In this document: positions 18,917 to 27,953 of the stretch, in pieces
Numbering within the stretch: the stretch's first letter is position 1
How the letters are laid out: each line of letters opens with the position of its first letter
Assembly: GCF_030756675.1 (NCBI RefSeq)
Contig: NZ_JAVBXD010000010.1
Coordinates: 1 to 64,000 of the forward strand
DNA from: Bacillus multifaciens
Lineage (GTDB): Bacteria; Bacillota; Bacilli; Bacillales; Bacillaceae_G
Reading direction: 5' to 3'
Length of the DNA: 64,000 bases
Notes under the pieces: generated by a model
What the model saw: only the letters and a program-made list of their open reading frames with translations
Databases searched by the model: none
What the model was told of the DNA's origin: nothing
Translations under genes and position numbers: made by a program

Positions 18917-19618
18917 TTATTGATACAAACCTTTTTCTTTAATGTAATCGTAGCAGCTATCCGGGAGAAGGTAACGCGGTTCGCCGCCTTTAGAAAATTC
19001 TTCGCGTATATATGTAGAACTAATTTCCATAGCTAATCCTTTATCGATTAATTGAAACCTACCATCGTCATAATTGCGAAGTAGAGCGGATCGACTAATC
19101 GTTTGAAGCATATCGATACCATTGCGAGCCATAACGATAAAATTATTCTCACTTATCAATTCTTTATCCATCTTCCATTTTCCATTAGCGATATCTACTA
19201 AAAGGTCTGCACCCATGATAAAGAACAATTCCGCTTCTTTTAATATAGTCCTAAAATGCTTCATTGTATAGTATGTATAATGTTTACCTGGTAATACGTT
19301 TAATTCATGAGTGTCTAGAATGAACTTCGGGTTATCTTGTATGGCTAAACTAATCATCTTAGCGCGGTGATCGCCGGACGTTTGTATTTTCTTATCAATA
19401 CGCATGTTTGTAGAAGGTAAAAAGATAATGTAATCTAGTTTTTTACGATGCGCTACAGTTGAAGCAGTCCACAAATGAACATTTGTGATTGGGTCAAATG
19501 ATGAACCATATATTCCAATTCGACGTCCTTTTTTAAACAGTTCACTTATATTTTTTTCTGGATTCAACTCTTGAAGATATTCCATACTTTTTGTTAAATC
19601 GATTTCATTTATTTTCAT
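18917..19618 (-). CDS. NadD-like nicotinate/nicotinamide mononucleotide adenylyltransferase
   Basis: 233 residues of the HxGH nucleotidyltransferase superfamily: [18 protein letters not shown] (about 34-51) and [10 protein letters not shown] near the C-terminus, both ATP-binding signatures. An N-terminal extension of about 30 residues precedes the core, which differs from the housekeeping NadD. Start at 19618 was chosen for the GGAG ten bases upstream. The gene overlaps the end of pncB by 14 nt, which implies translational coupling. Position between pncB and nadE argues for nicotinate mononucleotide as substrate. Confidence 0.85.
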   Translation of the reverse strand: MKINEIDLTKSMEYLQELNPEKNISELFKKGRRIGIYGSSFDPITNVHLWTASTVAHRKKLDYIIFLPSTNMRIDKKIQTSGDHRAKMISLAIQDNPKFILDTHELNVLPGKHYTYYTMKHFRTILKEAELFFIMGADLLVDIANGKWKMDKELISENNFIVMARNGIDMLQTISRSALLRNYDDGRFQLIDKGLAMEISSTYIREEFSKGGEPRYLLPDSCYDYIKEKGLYQ

Positions 19619-21064
19619 TCTCAATCATCTCCGCAACTTTTTGTTTTACTTTCTCAATATTCTTCATTTTGTTGTCCCAACACTTTTGACTAAGGTCTAA
19701 AGGATATTCTTCTGGATTTAACCCACGTTTATATTCATCCCAAAGCAAATCTAAGTTATTTTTTGTGAATTGCTGGACTTCTTGAAGGGATGGAGATTGA
19801 TATACACATTTGCCTTCTATGAAAATATCGTGATGAAGCTCTTTAGCCTCAAAGTTCGTTACAAATTTACTAATAAAAGTATGCATTGGATGAAACATTT
19901 TTAACCTATCTTCTTCATCTGGATTTTCTATCTCTAACGCGATGTAATCTCCTTCTGATTTTTTGTTTATCGTATTAATAATGCGGTATACTTTCTTAAG
20001 ACCTGGAGTAGTTACTTTTTCTGGATTGGAGCTGATTTTAATTGTATCCACCATTTCACCGCTCTTATCTTCGATGGAAACAAGCTTGTAAACGGCCCCT
20101 AAAGCAGGAGAATCAAACGCTGTGATTAATTTTGTTCCAATTCCCCAAATATCAATTTTCGCTCCTTGTGATTTTAAATGAGTGATCGTTTTTTCATCTA
20201 AATCATTAGAGGCAATAATTTTTGTTTCTGTAAATCCTACTGCATCTAACATTTTCCTCGCTTCTTTAGATAAATAAGCTAAATCTCCGCTATCTAATCG
20301 AATTCCTTTAAAATTAATTTGATCGCCAAGTTCTTTGGCCACTTTAATAGCATTTGGAACCCCTGATTTTAATGTATCGTAAGTATCTACTAAAAATACA
20401 CAATCCTTATGTCTACGAGCGTATTTATGAAAAGCGGTATATTCATCGTGATATGCTTGAACCATTGCGTGTGCATGTGTACCAACTACAGGAATTCCAA
20501 ACAGTTTTCCAGCACGCACATTAGATGTAGCTTCAAATCCACCAATATACGCAGCCCTTGTACCCCAAATCGCTGCATCCATTTCATGAGCGCGGCGAGT
20601 TCCAAATTCCATTGCAGTTTGTTCACCTACTACTTGCTTCATTCGCGAAGCTTTTGTTGCGATTAATGTTTGGTAATTTACGATGTTTAGAATAGCTGTT
20701 TCAATAAGCTGGGCTTCTACTAAAGGCGCTCATTCCCAAAAACTAATTCACCCTCTTTCATTGAGCGGACTGTTCCAGTAAACTTTATACCTTTTAAAAA
20801 CGCTAAGAAATCATCTTGATATCCTAATTCATCGCGAAGATAGGCAAGATCACTTTCAGTAAAACGGAAATTTTGTAAGTAATTTATGATTCTTTCTAAA
20901 CCAGCAAAAACAGCGTACCCGTTTCCAAATGGAAGTTTTCGAAAGAATACCTCAAATACTGCTTTACGATCATGTATATTGTCTTCCCAGTATATTTCCG
21001 CCATATTAATTTGATAAAGGTCAGTATGTAACGCTAAGCTATCATCTGTATTTTTATGATTCAT
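19605..21064 (-). pseudogene. pncB: Nicotinate phosphoribosyltransferase, frameshifted
   Basis: The N-terminal part (MNHKNTDDSLALHTDLYQINMAE...KEGELVFGNERL, 21064 down to 20720) stops at two tandem TAG codons. The rest of the family sequence continues in another frame (LVEAQLIETAILNIVNYQTL..., then MKQVVGEQTAMEFGTRRAHEMDAAIWGTRAAY). Between Asn and the expected Ala-Pro-Leu-Val-Glu-Ala only two bases remain where relatives encode Glu-Pro-Leu-Val-Arg-Val-Glu, implying loss of about 19 bp near 20723. GGAGGG precedes the ATG at 21064. The intact enzyme makes nicotinate mononucleotide from nicotinate and PRPP; this copy should be inactive. Confidence 0.88.
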
Positions 21065-21109
21065 TATAATTCCCTCCAATTATTTCATATATTATATATA
21101 TGCACCGAT

Positions 21110-21141
21110 AATATTTAACAATTAACAAATTGTTAAATATT
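21110..21141. promoter_or_regulatory. Putative NrtR operator upstream of pncB
   Basis: Perfect palindrome: AATATTTAACAATT (21110-21123), 4-nt spacer, complement (21128-21141). It shares the core TTAAC-N5-GTTAA with the palindrome upstream of nrtR. Its place 46 bp before the pncB start fits a repressor site. Confidence 0.75.
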
Positions 21142-21154
21142 GATTTTAAAAAAA

Positions 21155-21931
21155 TTAATATCTAGCCGTGTATATTGGTTGCACTATCTCCATCTCCACA
21201 AAACGATACAATTGTGCAGATTTTTTCGATGTTCGTTGGGTCGTTTGTCCCGTAACTTCCTGAATGAACGGCAAAGTTTTTATTTTTCTCGCGAATGCCT
21301 GTCCACTCTTAATTGCTGGGTCTTCAGTAACAGTCAATAATACGGCTTGCAGCTCAGAGTATGTAAAACTCTTTGGTAAAAAACTTTTTGCTACTGTTGT
21401 TTGAAGTAAATCAATTGTAATGACTTTAATTGCGTCGCTTATGATCTGATTATGATCAAAAGCTAAGTCTAATTTTAGTACTTCATCAATTGAAAATAAT
21501 GCAACTTCTGCAGCATCGTCATTGGCTTGACGTTTTTCTAAATAATACTCTGGTACAATCGCATAATGAGCGTTAGAAATAATCCAACCACGCGGGTCAC
21601 GACCAGGTTTATCATACACACCATAATGCTTAATATGTATACCTTCTACACCTGTTTCTTCCTCTAATTCTCGCTTTGCCGCTTCAAACGCCGTTTCATC
21701 ATCCTGTACAAAGCCCCCAGGTAACGCCCATTTCCCTGCTTCAATATTAGATTTCCCTTCTGAATTGGTTAATGCCCGTTTTATCAGCATTAATTTCAGA
21801 GCCATAACAGGAGGTTTATGTTCTTCTTTTTCCTCAGTAACGATAGTAAATACTGCGATATCTGACGTATATCCATCAGGTGTGTGGTATTTTTTTGCAT
21901 CATATTGTTTTAAAGCTTCTTGGTTTGACAT
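21155..21931 (-). CDS. nrtR: NrtR-type Nudix transcriptional regulator of NAD metabolism
   Basis: 258 residues: an N-terminal Nudix-like domain (box GGFVQDDETAFEAAKRELEEETG, about 71-93) fused to a C-terminal winged helix (about 170-258, SFTYSELQAVLLTVTEDPAIKSGQAFARKIKTL). This is the NrtR architecture, where the Nudix domain senses ADP-ribose or related NAD metabolites and the winged helix represses NAD genes. The box is nearly intact, so some hydrolase activity cannot be excluded. Two matching palindromes flank the gene, one before its own start and one before pncB. Confidence 0.88.
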   Translation of the reverse strand: MSNQEALKQYDAKKYHTPDGYTSDIAVFTIVTEEKEEHKPPVMALKLMLIKRALTNSEGKSNIEAGKWALPGGFVQDDETAFEAAKRELEEETGVEGIHIKHYGVYDKPGRDPRGWIISNAHYAIVPEYYLEKRQANDDAAEVALFSIDEVLKLDLAFDHNQIISDAIKVITIDLLQTTVAKSFLPKSFTYSELQAVLLTVTEDPAIKSGQAFARKIKTLPFIQEVTGQTTQRTSKKSAQLYRFVEMEIVQPIYTARY

Positions 21932-21974
21932 TTACCTACCTCCTAAGCGGTTAGCATTATTCTTTACATGCTCC

Positions 21975-22003
21975 TTAATAATTAACGATGTGTTAATTAT
22001 TAA
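21975..22003. promoter_or_regulatory. Putative NrtR operator upstream of nrtR
   Basis: TTAATAATTAAC (21975-21986), 5-nt spacer GATGT, perfect complement (21992-22003), 44 bp upstream of the nrtR start. The core TTAAC-N5-GTTAA is identical in spacing to the pncB site. Confidence 0.75.
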
Positions 22004-22100
22004 TCGCAATTATGAACTAATTATTTTTATTTGTCCATAGAATTTTTAAAAAATCCATATTTCACAACATTTGTTTTTATATAATGAATGACATCTTAAT

Positions 22101-22223
22101 TTACAATATTTCTTTTTCTTCCTCTGTATTCGCATCTGAAAAGATATTAGTAACAACATCAGCTGTAACTTCAACTACGAATTCACATAAGCCAGCTACC
22201 ACTTCTTCAATCACTTCATGCAT
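22101..22223 (-). CDS. Small acidic protein, 40 aa
   Basis: MHEVIEEVVAGLCEFVVEVT then ADVVTNIFSDANTEEEKEIL: an amphipathic helix with an acidic tail and one Cys. Start at 22223 was chosen because GAGGAG lies about 10 nt upstream; a longer frame exists but lacks a site. Not recognised. Confidence 0.55.
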   Translation of the reverse strand: MHEVIEEVVAGLCEFVVEVTADVVTNIFSDANTEEEKEIL

Positions 22224-22370
22224 ATTTTCCCACTCCTCTTTTTGTAAATGTATCTTTAGTATATAATCTGGGGATTTTTTGATGCTATTGAAAAAGATGA
22301 CAGATCCCTTACAGTTTTGTAAGACTAATAGAAAGAATGATTTGTCTGACAAATACGTACAATAAATAGA

Positions 22371-22551
22371 TTAAGATTTTCTTTTACTCCATTTCACTTC
22401 ACTGCTATTAGGATCATCATGTGTTGGTTTTGCAAATTTATAGCTTTCCCATTGCATCTAGCAATTAAGAAAAAGCGTTCTCTAATCGTCGGCGCACCAA
22501 AATTGCTCTAAGCTCACGCCTATCAACCTTGTATCCTTGTTTTTTAAGCAT
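22371..22551 (-). pseudogene. Remnant of a cytosine-5 DNA methyltransferase
   Basis: Reading leftward, three frames in turn give MLKKQGYKVDRRELRA, then NFGAPTIRERFFLIARCNGK, then SYKFAKPTHDDPNSSEVKWS. These match the order of the C5-methyltransferase region around the conserved GAP-xxRxRFFLIA block. At least two frameshifts separate them and neither the PC nor ENV catalytic blocks are present, so this is a decayed 3' fragment, probably phage- or restriction-modification-derived. Confidence 0.8.
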
Positions 22552-22643
22552 TTACAAACAATTGCTAGATATGTGGAGTAAATATTTTTATAATTGATAT
22601 ACATATTATATAAATATTTTCTTGCTATTGGAGGGGTTTCCTA

Positions 22644-24023
22644 ATGGTTGATAATATGCAACAACTGATTCAAGAGCATAAACAATTTTTCCATCTTGAT
22701 CATACAAGAAGTCTTCAGTTTCGGCTTGAACAGTTAGAAAAATTAAAAATGTCTATTCGAAAATATGAAAATCAAGTACTGAATGCATTATATCAAGATT
22801 TACACAAAAGCGAGTTTGAAGCATATGCTGCAGAAATTGGTTTCGCCTATAACAGTATCAACTTTATTATGAAATACCTAAAACAGTGGATGAAACCTCA
22901 AAAAGTAAAAACGCCTATCCATTTTGCACCTTCCAAAAGTTACATAATAAAAGAGCCATATGGTACAGTGCTAATTATTGGACCTTTTAATTATCCATTT
23001 CAATCATTAATTGAACCTCTTATCGGGGCAATTGCGGCAGGGAATTGTGTTGTTCTCAAGCCTTCAGAAAATGCACCGAATGTTTCAGTTGTAATTAATA
23101 AAATAATAAGTGAAACGTTTGATAAGCAATATATTCGTGTAATTGAAGGAGACAGAGAAATAACTTCTTTATTAATTCATGCACCGTTTGACCATATCTT
23201 TTTTACTGGTAGCGTTCAAATTGGGAAAATTGTCATGGAAGCTGCGGCGAAAAATCTTATACCAGTAACATTAGAACTTGGTGGAAAAGGACCAGCTATT
23301 GTCGATGAAACCGCTAACATAGATATAGCAGCCAAACGTATTATCTGGGGGAAATTCATAAATGCTGGGCAATCCTGTATTGCACCTGATTATGTTATTG
23401 CACACAAATCTGTTAGGGTACAATTGATTTCGAAAATGAAAGAAATCATTACAAGCTTTTATGGATCAGATGTATCAAAAAGCAATGATTATGGTCGAAT
23501 TGTCAATGAGAAGCAATTTGATAGACTTATTTCTATATTAGAACAAGACCAAAATCATATAATATTTGGTGGAAATTCATCTAGAAGTCATTTATATATT
23601 GAACCAACACTTCTTGAAACAAAATCGTGGGATGATGCAGCTATGAAAGAAGAAATTTTCGGACCGATTTTACCAATTATGGAGTACAACGATTTAGATG
23701 AGGTCATTCATATGGTTAACAACCATCACAAACCGTTAGCTTTGTATGTATTTACTGAAAATAAAAATGTTGAAAAACAAGTATTAGGACGAGTGTCTTT
23801 TGGAGGAGGATGCGTCAATGATACAATGTCACATATGGCGAATCTCCACTTGCCTTTTGGTGGAGTAGGAAGTGCAGGATTCGGTGCCTATCATGGGAAA
23901 CATAGCTTTGACGCTTTTACACATCATAAAAGCATTTTAAAGAAAAGCTCAATCGTAGACTTTGGGTTTGTATTTCCACCGTATAGGGACAAAATTAAAA
24001 TTTTACGAAAGATTTTTAAGTGA
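22644..24023 (+). CDS. NAD(P)-dependent aldehyde dehydrogenase
   Basis: 459 residues, the short class-3-like ALDH length (B. subtilis YwdH group). Motifs: IIGPFNYPFQSLIEPLIGAIAAGNCVVLKPSE, FTGSVQIGK, LELGGKGPAIV (catalytic Glu) and FINAGQSCIAPDYV (catalytic Cys), then EEIFGPILPI and the LPFGGVGSAGFG block. It oxidises fatty or aromatic aldehydes to acids. The C-terminal tail (about 30 residues, Lys/Phe-rich) may be membrane-proximal. GGAGGGG precedes the ATG. Single gene with terminator downstream. Confidence 0.93.
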   Translation: MVDNMQQLIQEHKQFFHLDHTRSLQFRLEQLEKLKMSIRKYENQVLNALYQDLHKSEFEAYAAEIGFAYNSINFIMKYLKQWMKPQKVKTPIHFAPSKSYIIKEPYGTVLIIGPFNYPFQSLIEPLIGAIAAGNCVVLKPSENAPNVSVVINKIISETFDKQYIRVIEGDREITSLLIHAPFDHIFFTGSVQIGKIVMEAAAKNLIPVTLELGGKGPAIVDETANIDIAAKRIIWGKFINAGQSCIAPDYVIAHKSVRVQLISKMKEIITSFYGSDVSKSNDYGRIVNEKQFDRLISILEQDQNHIIFGGNSSRSHLYIEPTLLETKSWDDAAMKEEIFGPILPIMEYNDLDEVIHMVNNHHKPLALYVFTENKNVEKQVLGRVSFGGGCVNDTMSHMANLHLPFGGVGSAGFGAYHGKHSFDAFTHHKSILKKSSIVDFGFVFPPYRDKIKILRKIFK

Positions 24024-24141
24024 TAAGAAAGAAACAGTTTGCTGAACATAGAGTATGGCAACCAAAAGTAAAATAGGGATGGAATACTTAACTATTACCA
24101 TTATTTATTATTTATAAAATATGATTCCACATTCTCAATAC
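24024..24141. other. Intergenic 5' part after ALDH, nothing found
   Basis: Short AT-rich spacer before the hairpin at 24142; the remainder up to 24361 holds no recognisable gene or motif. Confidence 0.4.
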
Positions 24142-24180
24142 TAACAAGGCATCCACTGAGGATCAGCAGATGCCTTGTTA
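24142..24180 (+). terminator. Terminator hairpin
   Basis: TAACAAGGCATC (24142-24153) and perfect complement (24169-24180) with a 15-nt loop, about 120 bp after the ALDH stop. Confidence 0.7.
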
Positions 24181-24361
24181 TGTTTTAGTTTATGACTTTG
24201 TTTTAAACTAATGTTGATAATTAAGATGGCCATTAAAGTGCTATTAGGCAAAACAAAAATGGATGTTATGCTAAAATTAATGTGAGATTGTGAAAAATTG
24301 TACTTAAACCAAAGGTCAAGCTTGGTCAAGAAATAAAGTGGAATAGGAAGTGGGATAATCT

Positions 24362-25432
24362 GTGAATAGTTCAAGAAACAGGATTGAAAGTATTCGTGTA
24401 CTTGTTAATAAAATACTTGATTTGAACAGCTTAGTTAACAGACAAGAAGCTTATGCTCAACTTAATGGGGTATCATCTTTCGCTTCGATGCTTGCAATGA
24501 AGCGAGGATTAGAGACAGAAATTGCGGCTATCACAGGTTTGCTTCACAACTATTATTTCTATAAAACTGGTATCAGTTATTTTCCCGGAATTAATAGTGC
24601 TGAAACCGTCAGACCTATCATAAGAGATTTAAATATTTTTTCTAAGGATGAACAACTTACCATTCTTCGGGCAATATTCTACCAGAATCAGCGTGGGAAA
24701 GTTCACGGTCCATACGATGAATTGATCAAAGATGCTATTATACTTAATAATTTCTTTCAGCACTTGGATTACACCGTATTCCATATGGATGTTCAAAGAT
24801 TTCATAATGTATTTGGCAAATTGTCCATTCCAAAGGACCAATTTGAAGGAGTTATTCCAACCAATCATAATGAAAAGATTACAAAAAACGAAAAAGACAA
24901 ACGAAGCTTGTTGGCCGATATTTCAGAAGAACTAGCAAGTCAAAACATTATTGGTATTCCACAAGATAAACTGTATACGGAAATTTGCCATTATTGGCCT
25001 GATCCCGATATATATAAAGTACTCCAAGGGAACTGGTGTGCAGCATTCGTATACCATTGCTGTATGCAGGCAGGAATTTTGCTGCCGATACGTTATCCAA
25101 ACGGTAATCATCGACTAGCTGGTGTAGGTGCTATATTTGAGTGGGCTAAATTGCCCGAAACTGGATTTTTTTATTATGATGACCAAAACTTTAGACCACA
25201 ACGCGGCGATATAGTTATTTATGAAAAACTTTTATCAAATAATTCTCACGACCATATTGGAATTGTCCTTGATTGCGAAGACCAAGAAATTCTTGTCGCA
25301 GAAGGGAACAAAGATAATGAGAACTATTCAAGCGTTCTTCGTAGGTGTAGGGAACGCAACATTCTAGGCTATATTCGAATCGACAATGAATACGAATTTC
25401 ATTTCGATGGTGACTATAATCCTATTATTTAA
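24362..25432 (+). CDS. Two-domain protein: HD-like N-terminus and CHAP/NlpC-P60-like C-terminus
   Basis: 356 residues from a GTG start. Residues about 30-160 (MKRGLETEIAAITGLLHNYYFYKTG ... GPYDELIKDAIILNNFF) resemble an HD-domain helical bundle, but the HD pair itself reads HN. Residues about 215-335 contain NWCAAFVYHCCMQAGI (nucleophile Cys) and SHDHIGIVLD (catalytic His), the pattern of CHAP/NlpC-P60 cysteine peptidases or amidases. No signal peptide or membrane segment is seen, so it is probably cytoplasmic. Function unknown; the pairing is unusual. Confidence 0.65.
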   Translation: MNSSRNRIESIRVLVNKILDLNSLVNRQEAYAQLNGVSSFASMLAMKRGLETEIAAITGLLHNYYFYKTGISYFPGINSAETVRPIIRDLNIFSKDEQLTILRAIFYQNQRGKVHGPYDELIKDAIILNNFFQHLDYTVFHMDVQRFHNVFGKLSIPKDQFEGVIPTNHNEKITKNEKDKRSLLADISEELASQNIIGIPQDKLYTEICHYWPDPDIYKVLQGNWCAAFVYHCCMQAGILLPIRYPNGNHRLAGVGAIFEWAKLPETGFFYYDDQNFRPQRGDIVIYEKLLSNNSHDHIGIVLDCEDQEILVAEGNKDNENYSSVLRRCRERNILGYIRIDNEYEFHFDGDYNPII

Positions 25433-25518
25433 ATACTGTATACCAACAGATAGTAATATCTATTGCTTAACGTTGTAAATCCGCATTTTTCTGACGTTAC
25501 CCTAACTATTTCTTTTTA

Positions 25519-26358
25519 TTAGGAACTAAGTTTTACAATTGATTCTATCATTTGTTCCCAGTCTTCACTATGAAGCTCATGCCCTGATCCATCAAGAGTC
25601 ACTAGTTCAGCATGGGAAATGGCTTTCGCAAGAGCAATCCCATGTTCGTATGGCAAAGCTGGATCTTCTGTTCCATGAATAATGAGTACCGGTACGCTAA
25701 TTTCTCCCATCCTATCGTAATAATCACCTCCGCCCTGCAGCATAGCATGATTAAATCTACTTGGAAGCTGTTTAGCGCGGGTAACCTCCCTTTTCGCCAA
25801 TTTGTATATTCTTTCCCTCTCATAAGGTTTGGAACCGGCTAAAGTTTTCCATCCACCCGCAATATAGGAAATAGCCGCCTCTTGATTTGACCAGTCTATG
25901 GAAGTACTCTTTGCATGGTAATTTAGTATTTTCTGATCCATCGGAGGAAGTTTTTCCATCTCAGTACCGAACACACTTGATGCAATTAAAGTAAGTGTAA
26001 ATACACGCTTTGGATATCTCAGGGCAAAAATTTGGCCAATCAAACCACCTAAGGACATTCCAACGATATGAGCCCGTTTTATGGAATATGCATCCAGAAC
26101 TCCAACTGCATCGGCAGTCATGTCTAATATTGTGTAGTTGGAAGTACCAGGCTCATAAGTAGTCGATCGTCCCAGATCACGATGATCGTATCGAATGACA
26201 AATCTTCCTTGGTCAGCGAGGCGGAGACAGAAGTCCTCATCCCACCAATCTAATGAAGACATAGCCCCCATGATTAAAAGTACAGCAGGGTCCTTAGGAT
26301 TTCCAAAAATTTCTACACAAATCTCTACTTTATTTATTTTCAGTATCCGCTCACCCAT
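25519..26358 (-). CDS. Alpha/beta-fold hydrolase
   Basis: 279 residues: VLLIMGAMSSLDWW (oxyanion), YDHRDLGRST, nucleophile GMSLGGLIGQ (Ser about 102), HGTEDPALPYEHG (Asp) and GSGHELH (His). This is an RdmC-like alpha/beta hydrolase acting on esters or as a haloperoxidase-type enzyme; substrate unknown. GGAGGGGG lies just before the ATG. Monocistronic. Confidence 0.9.
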   Translation of the reverse strand: MGERILKINKVEICVEIFGNPKDPAVLLIMGAMSSLDWWDEDFCLRLADQGRFVIRYDHRDLGRSTTYEPGTSNYTILDMTADAVGVLDAYSIKRAHIVGMSLGGLIGQIFALRYPKRVFTLTLIASSVFGTEMEKLPPMDQKILNYHAKSTSIDWSNQEAAISYIAGGWKTLAGSKPYERERIYKLAKREVTRAKQLPSRFNHAMLQGGGDYYDRMGEISVPVLIIHGTEDPALPYEHGIALAKAISHAELVTLDGSGHELHSEDWEQMIESIVKLSS

Positions 26359-26509
26359 GTTCCCCCTCCTTTAACATTAATCCCCTCATATTATAAGATA
26401 TCAGGATGTATTAGATCATGTATATTTCATAAGTGGCAGTTTTTTATGTAGGTGAATGATAGTAGAACCCAATGATCGACCATAAAACTAATCGTACTTT
26501 TAAGATGTA

Positions 26510-27934
26510 TTATTCTTGTTCTATCATCGCTTCCTTTGGGACACCGAAGAAATAGGTTACGATAAACCCAGCGGCGTATCCTGCAAATAATCCAATCACG
26601 TATTTCCACCATACACCACCGGCAATTAAAGGAATTAATGCCACACCAGATGGTCCGATAGCAATTGCACCAACGTTGCCAAGCAATCCGATGACTGCTC
26701 CTCCGATACCTCCACCGATACATGCGGTGATAAAAGGACGGCCTAATGGTAATGTAACACCGTAAATTAACGGTTCCCCTATACCAAGAATTCCTACCGG
26801 GAGTGCACCTTTGATCAAATTTGTTAATGATTTATTTTTATGACAGCGGATCCATAATGCCGTTGCTGCTCCTACTTGCCCAGCCCCTGCCATCGAAAGA
26901 ATAGGAAGTAATTGTGTCATACCTGTTGTATGGATCATTTCAATATGAATTGGTATTAATATTTGATGTAACCCTAACATAACAAGTGGTAAGAATGTTG
27001 CGCCAAGTACAAATCCAGCAAATGCGCCACCGCGTAATAATACCCAATTGATAGCACCAATTAAGTTTTCTGAAACGAAACCTGCTAATGGCATAATGAA
27101 GAAAATTGTTATAAGCCCTACTATTAATAATGTGATTGTTGGTGTCACGATCATATCAATTGTATCAGGAATCACTTTACGTAATTTCTTTTCTACAAAT
27201 GCTAAGATCCAAACAGCCAATAATACACCAATAACTCCACCTTGTCCTGGTGCTAACGGCTGAGCAGTGAAGATATTATGAATTGGATTTTCTGGAGTCA
27301 CACCAGTTAACAAGGTAATGCCACCGATTACTCCACCAAGTGATGGCGTTGCCTTGAATTCTTTTGCCGCATTCATGCCGACATAAATTACTAAATAACT
27401 AAAAAGTGCATTTTTAATCACATTTAAAACGGTTACATATTGTCCCCAAGTTTCTTTATCTAAATTTCCAGCAGTAATATTATTTAATAGAATTGAAGCA
27501 ATACCAGCAATTAACCCTGCTCCAACAAATGCTGGTATAAGAGGAACGAAAATATTTCCTACTTTTCTTAAAAAATTTTTAAATGGTGTATTATTCTTTT
27601 TCTTTAATTCAGTCTTTATATTTGCCCCTTTTGCTTGTAGTTCTTCTGCAGAAGAAGCATTTAAATAATCGCCTTGTCCTTTTTTCTCTGCTAACACAAT
27701 ACTGAATTGTTCTGCTACTTTTGTTACAATACCTGGTCCAAGGATAATTTGATATGTTTCATCATCAACAGTACCAAGAACCCCATCAATCTTTTTTAAT
27801 AATTCTTCATGAATTAAATTACGATCTACAAGTGTAATACGAAGACGTGTCATACAGTTTGTGTATGCTGAAACATTATCACTACCACCAACTGCATCTA
27901 AAATTTGAGATGCCATGCTATGATATTTGTTCAT
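26510..27934 (-). CDS. murP: MurNAc-specific PTS transporter, EIIBC
   Basis: 474 residues. The EIIB domain (1-85) has the phospho-acceptor Cys27 in AYTNCMTRLR. The EIIC domain (about 115-470) has ten or so membrane segments, including GIGEPLIYGVTLPLGRPF. No EIIA domain is fused, as in MurP, which uses EIIA of another system. It imports N-acetylmuramic acid as its 6-phosphate. Assignment as MurP rests mainly on the adjacent murQ 19 bp upstream; other glucose-superfamily substrates are possible without it. Confidence 0.9.
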   Translation of the reverse strand: MNKYHSMASQILDAVGGSDNVSAYTNCMTRLRITLVDRNLIHEELLKKIDGVLGTVDDETYQIILGPGIVTKVAEQFSIVLAEKKGQGDYLNASSAEELQAKGANIKTELKKKNNTPFKNFLRKVGNIFVPLIPAFVGAGLIAGIASILLNNITAGNLDKETWGQYVTVLNVIKNALFSYLVIYVGMNAAKEFKATPSLGGVIGGITLLTGVTPENPIHNIFTAQPLAPGQGGVIGVLLAVWILAFVEKKLRKVIPDTIDMIVTPTITLLIVGLITIFFIMPLAGFVSENLIGAINWVLLRGGAFAGFVLGATFLPLVMLGLHQILIPIHIEMIHTTGMTQLLPILSMAGAGQVGAATALWIRCHKNKSLTNLIKGALPVGILGIGEPLIYGVTLPLGRPFITACIGGGIGGAVIGLLGNVGAIAIGPSGVALIPLIAGGVWWKYVIGLFAGYAAGFIVTYFFGVPKEAMIEQE

Positions 27935-27953
27935 CGTGTCGTCCTCTTTTCGG

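Noticed and set aside
22060-22300. Rightward ORF opposite the 40-aa acidic protein
   Set aside because: Ser/Thr-rich shadow frame without ribosome-binding site.
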